Of a stretch of DNA of 43,883 bases, positions 43,873 to 43,883 are shown one piece after another. Location of the stretch: assembly GCA_030748215.1 (NCBI GenBank), contig JASMMK010000002.1:1-43883 (forward strand), written 5' to 3'. A program made the position numbers and the translations under genes. Every line of letters starts with the position of its first letter. The first letter of the stretch is position 1. The stretch comes from Candidatus Scalindua sp. (GTDB lineage Bacteria; Planctomycetota; Brocadiia; Brocadiales; Scalinduaceae). The notes beneath the pieces are model-generated. The model saw only the letters and a list, made by a program, of their open reading frames with translations. It was not told the DNA's origin and made no database searches.

Positions 43873-43883
43873 ATTGAAATAAT

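Noticed and set aside
1..43883. CRISPR arrays, rRNA genes and full tRNA genes
   Set aside because: I looked for regularly spaced repeats, rRNA signature sequences and cloverleaf-capable segments and found none; only one tRNA 3'-end-like fragment.

Overview
The window is an A+T-rich bacterial chromosome segment of about 43.9 kb with roughly 40 recognisable genes. I saw no rRNA, no complete tRNA and no CRISPR array. The gene mix suggests an anaerobic, sulfur- and metal-rich lifestyle: futalosine-route menaquinone genes, a Na+-NQR operon with iron-sulfur-rich and fused subunits, a desulforedoxin-like protein, several multi-CXXC exported proteins, and a two-subunit glycine decarboxylase with lipoate synthesis. 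My best guess is a planctomycete of the anammox lineage (Candidatus Scalindua-like). This is inference from gene content and composition; no marker gene proves it.

Layout. 1-4.05 kb: the end of an IS3-family element, a glycosyltransferase stub, then a minus-strand surface-polysaccharide block (membrane GT-C glycosyltransferase, DPM1-like GT2, WecB epimerase). Next to it is a 19-base sequence resembling a tRNA 3' end followed by a strong terminator, a possible integration scar. 4.3-8.8 kb: a rhodanese with a Cys-rich N-terminus and a DUF1566 lipoprotein, then a plus-strand redox cassette: thioredoxin, CcdA/DsbD-type membrane carrier, a 39-residue desulforedoxin-like protein, and a NifS/IscS-fold protein whose PLP-binding lysine position is threonine. 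8.9-12.2 kb: three adjacent damaged genes (CPA2 antiporter, DEDD exonuclease, EamA transporter). 12.3-19.5 kb: minus-strand YdcF-like, second DUF1566, PilZ, unknown secreted protein, RibD, DapA-like aldolase, DUF255 thioredoxin-fold protein.

19.9-27.5 kb: PII protein, then a tightly packed gcvH-gcvPA-gcvPB-lipA run followed by a LipM/LplA-type transferase. This run decarboxylates glycine and makes the lipoyl group the H-protein needs; no gcvT is present. A small RRM protein and the pair mqnB-mqnD follow. 27.6-36.8 kb: TPR lipoprotein, cysteine synthase, a TIR-winged helix-TPR protein that looks like a STAND protein without its NTPase, a D-2-hydroxyacid dehydrogenase, a frameshifted diguanylate cyclase, a Cys-rich lipoprotein, two small unknowns and a frameshifted HNH endonuclease.

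37.0-43.9 kb: an NQR operon (RnfC-like A subunit with two 4Fe-4S motifs, NqrB, NqrC, fused NqrD-NqrE, NqrF with a C-terminal extension), then fabI. NQR would pass electrons from NADH to quinone, plausibly the menaquinone made through MqnB/MqnD, while pumping Na+.

The strongest candidates for something undescribed are the lysine-less NifS-like protein in its redox cassette, the NTPase-less TIR-TPR protein, and the remodelled NQR complex. Several single-base indels (two of them in A-runs) could be real decay or sequencing error; raw reads would decide.
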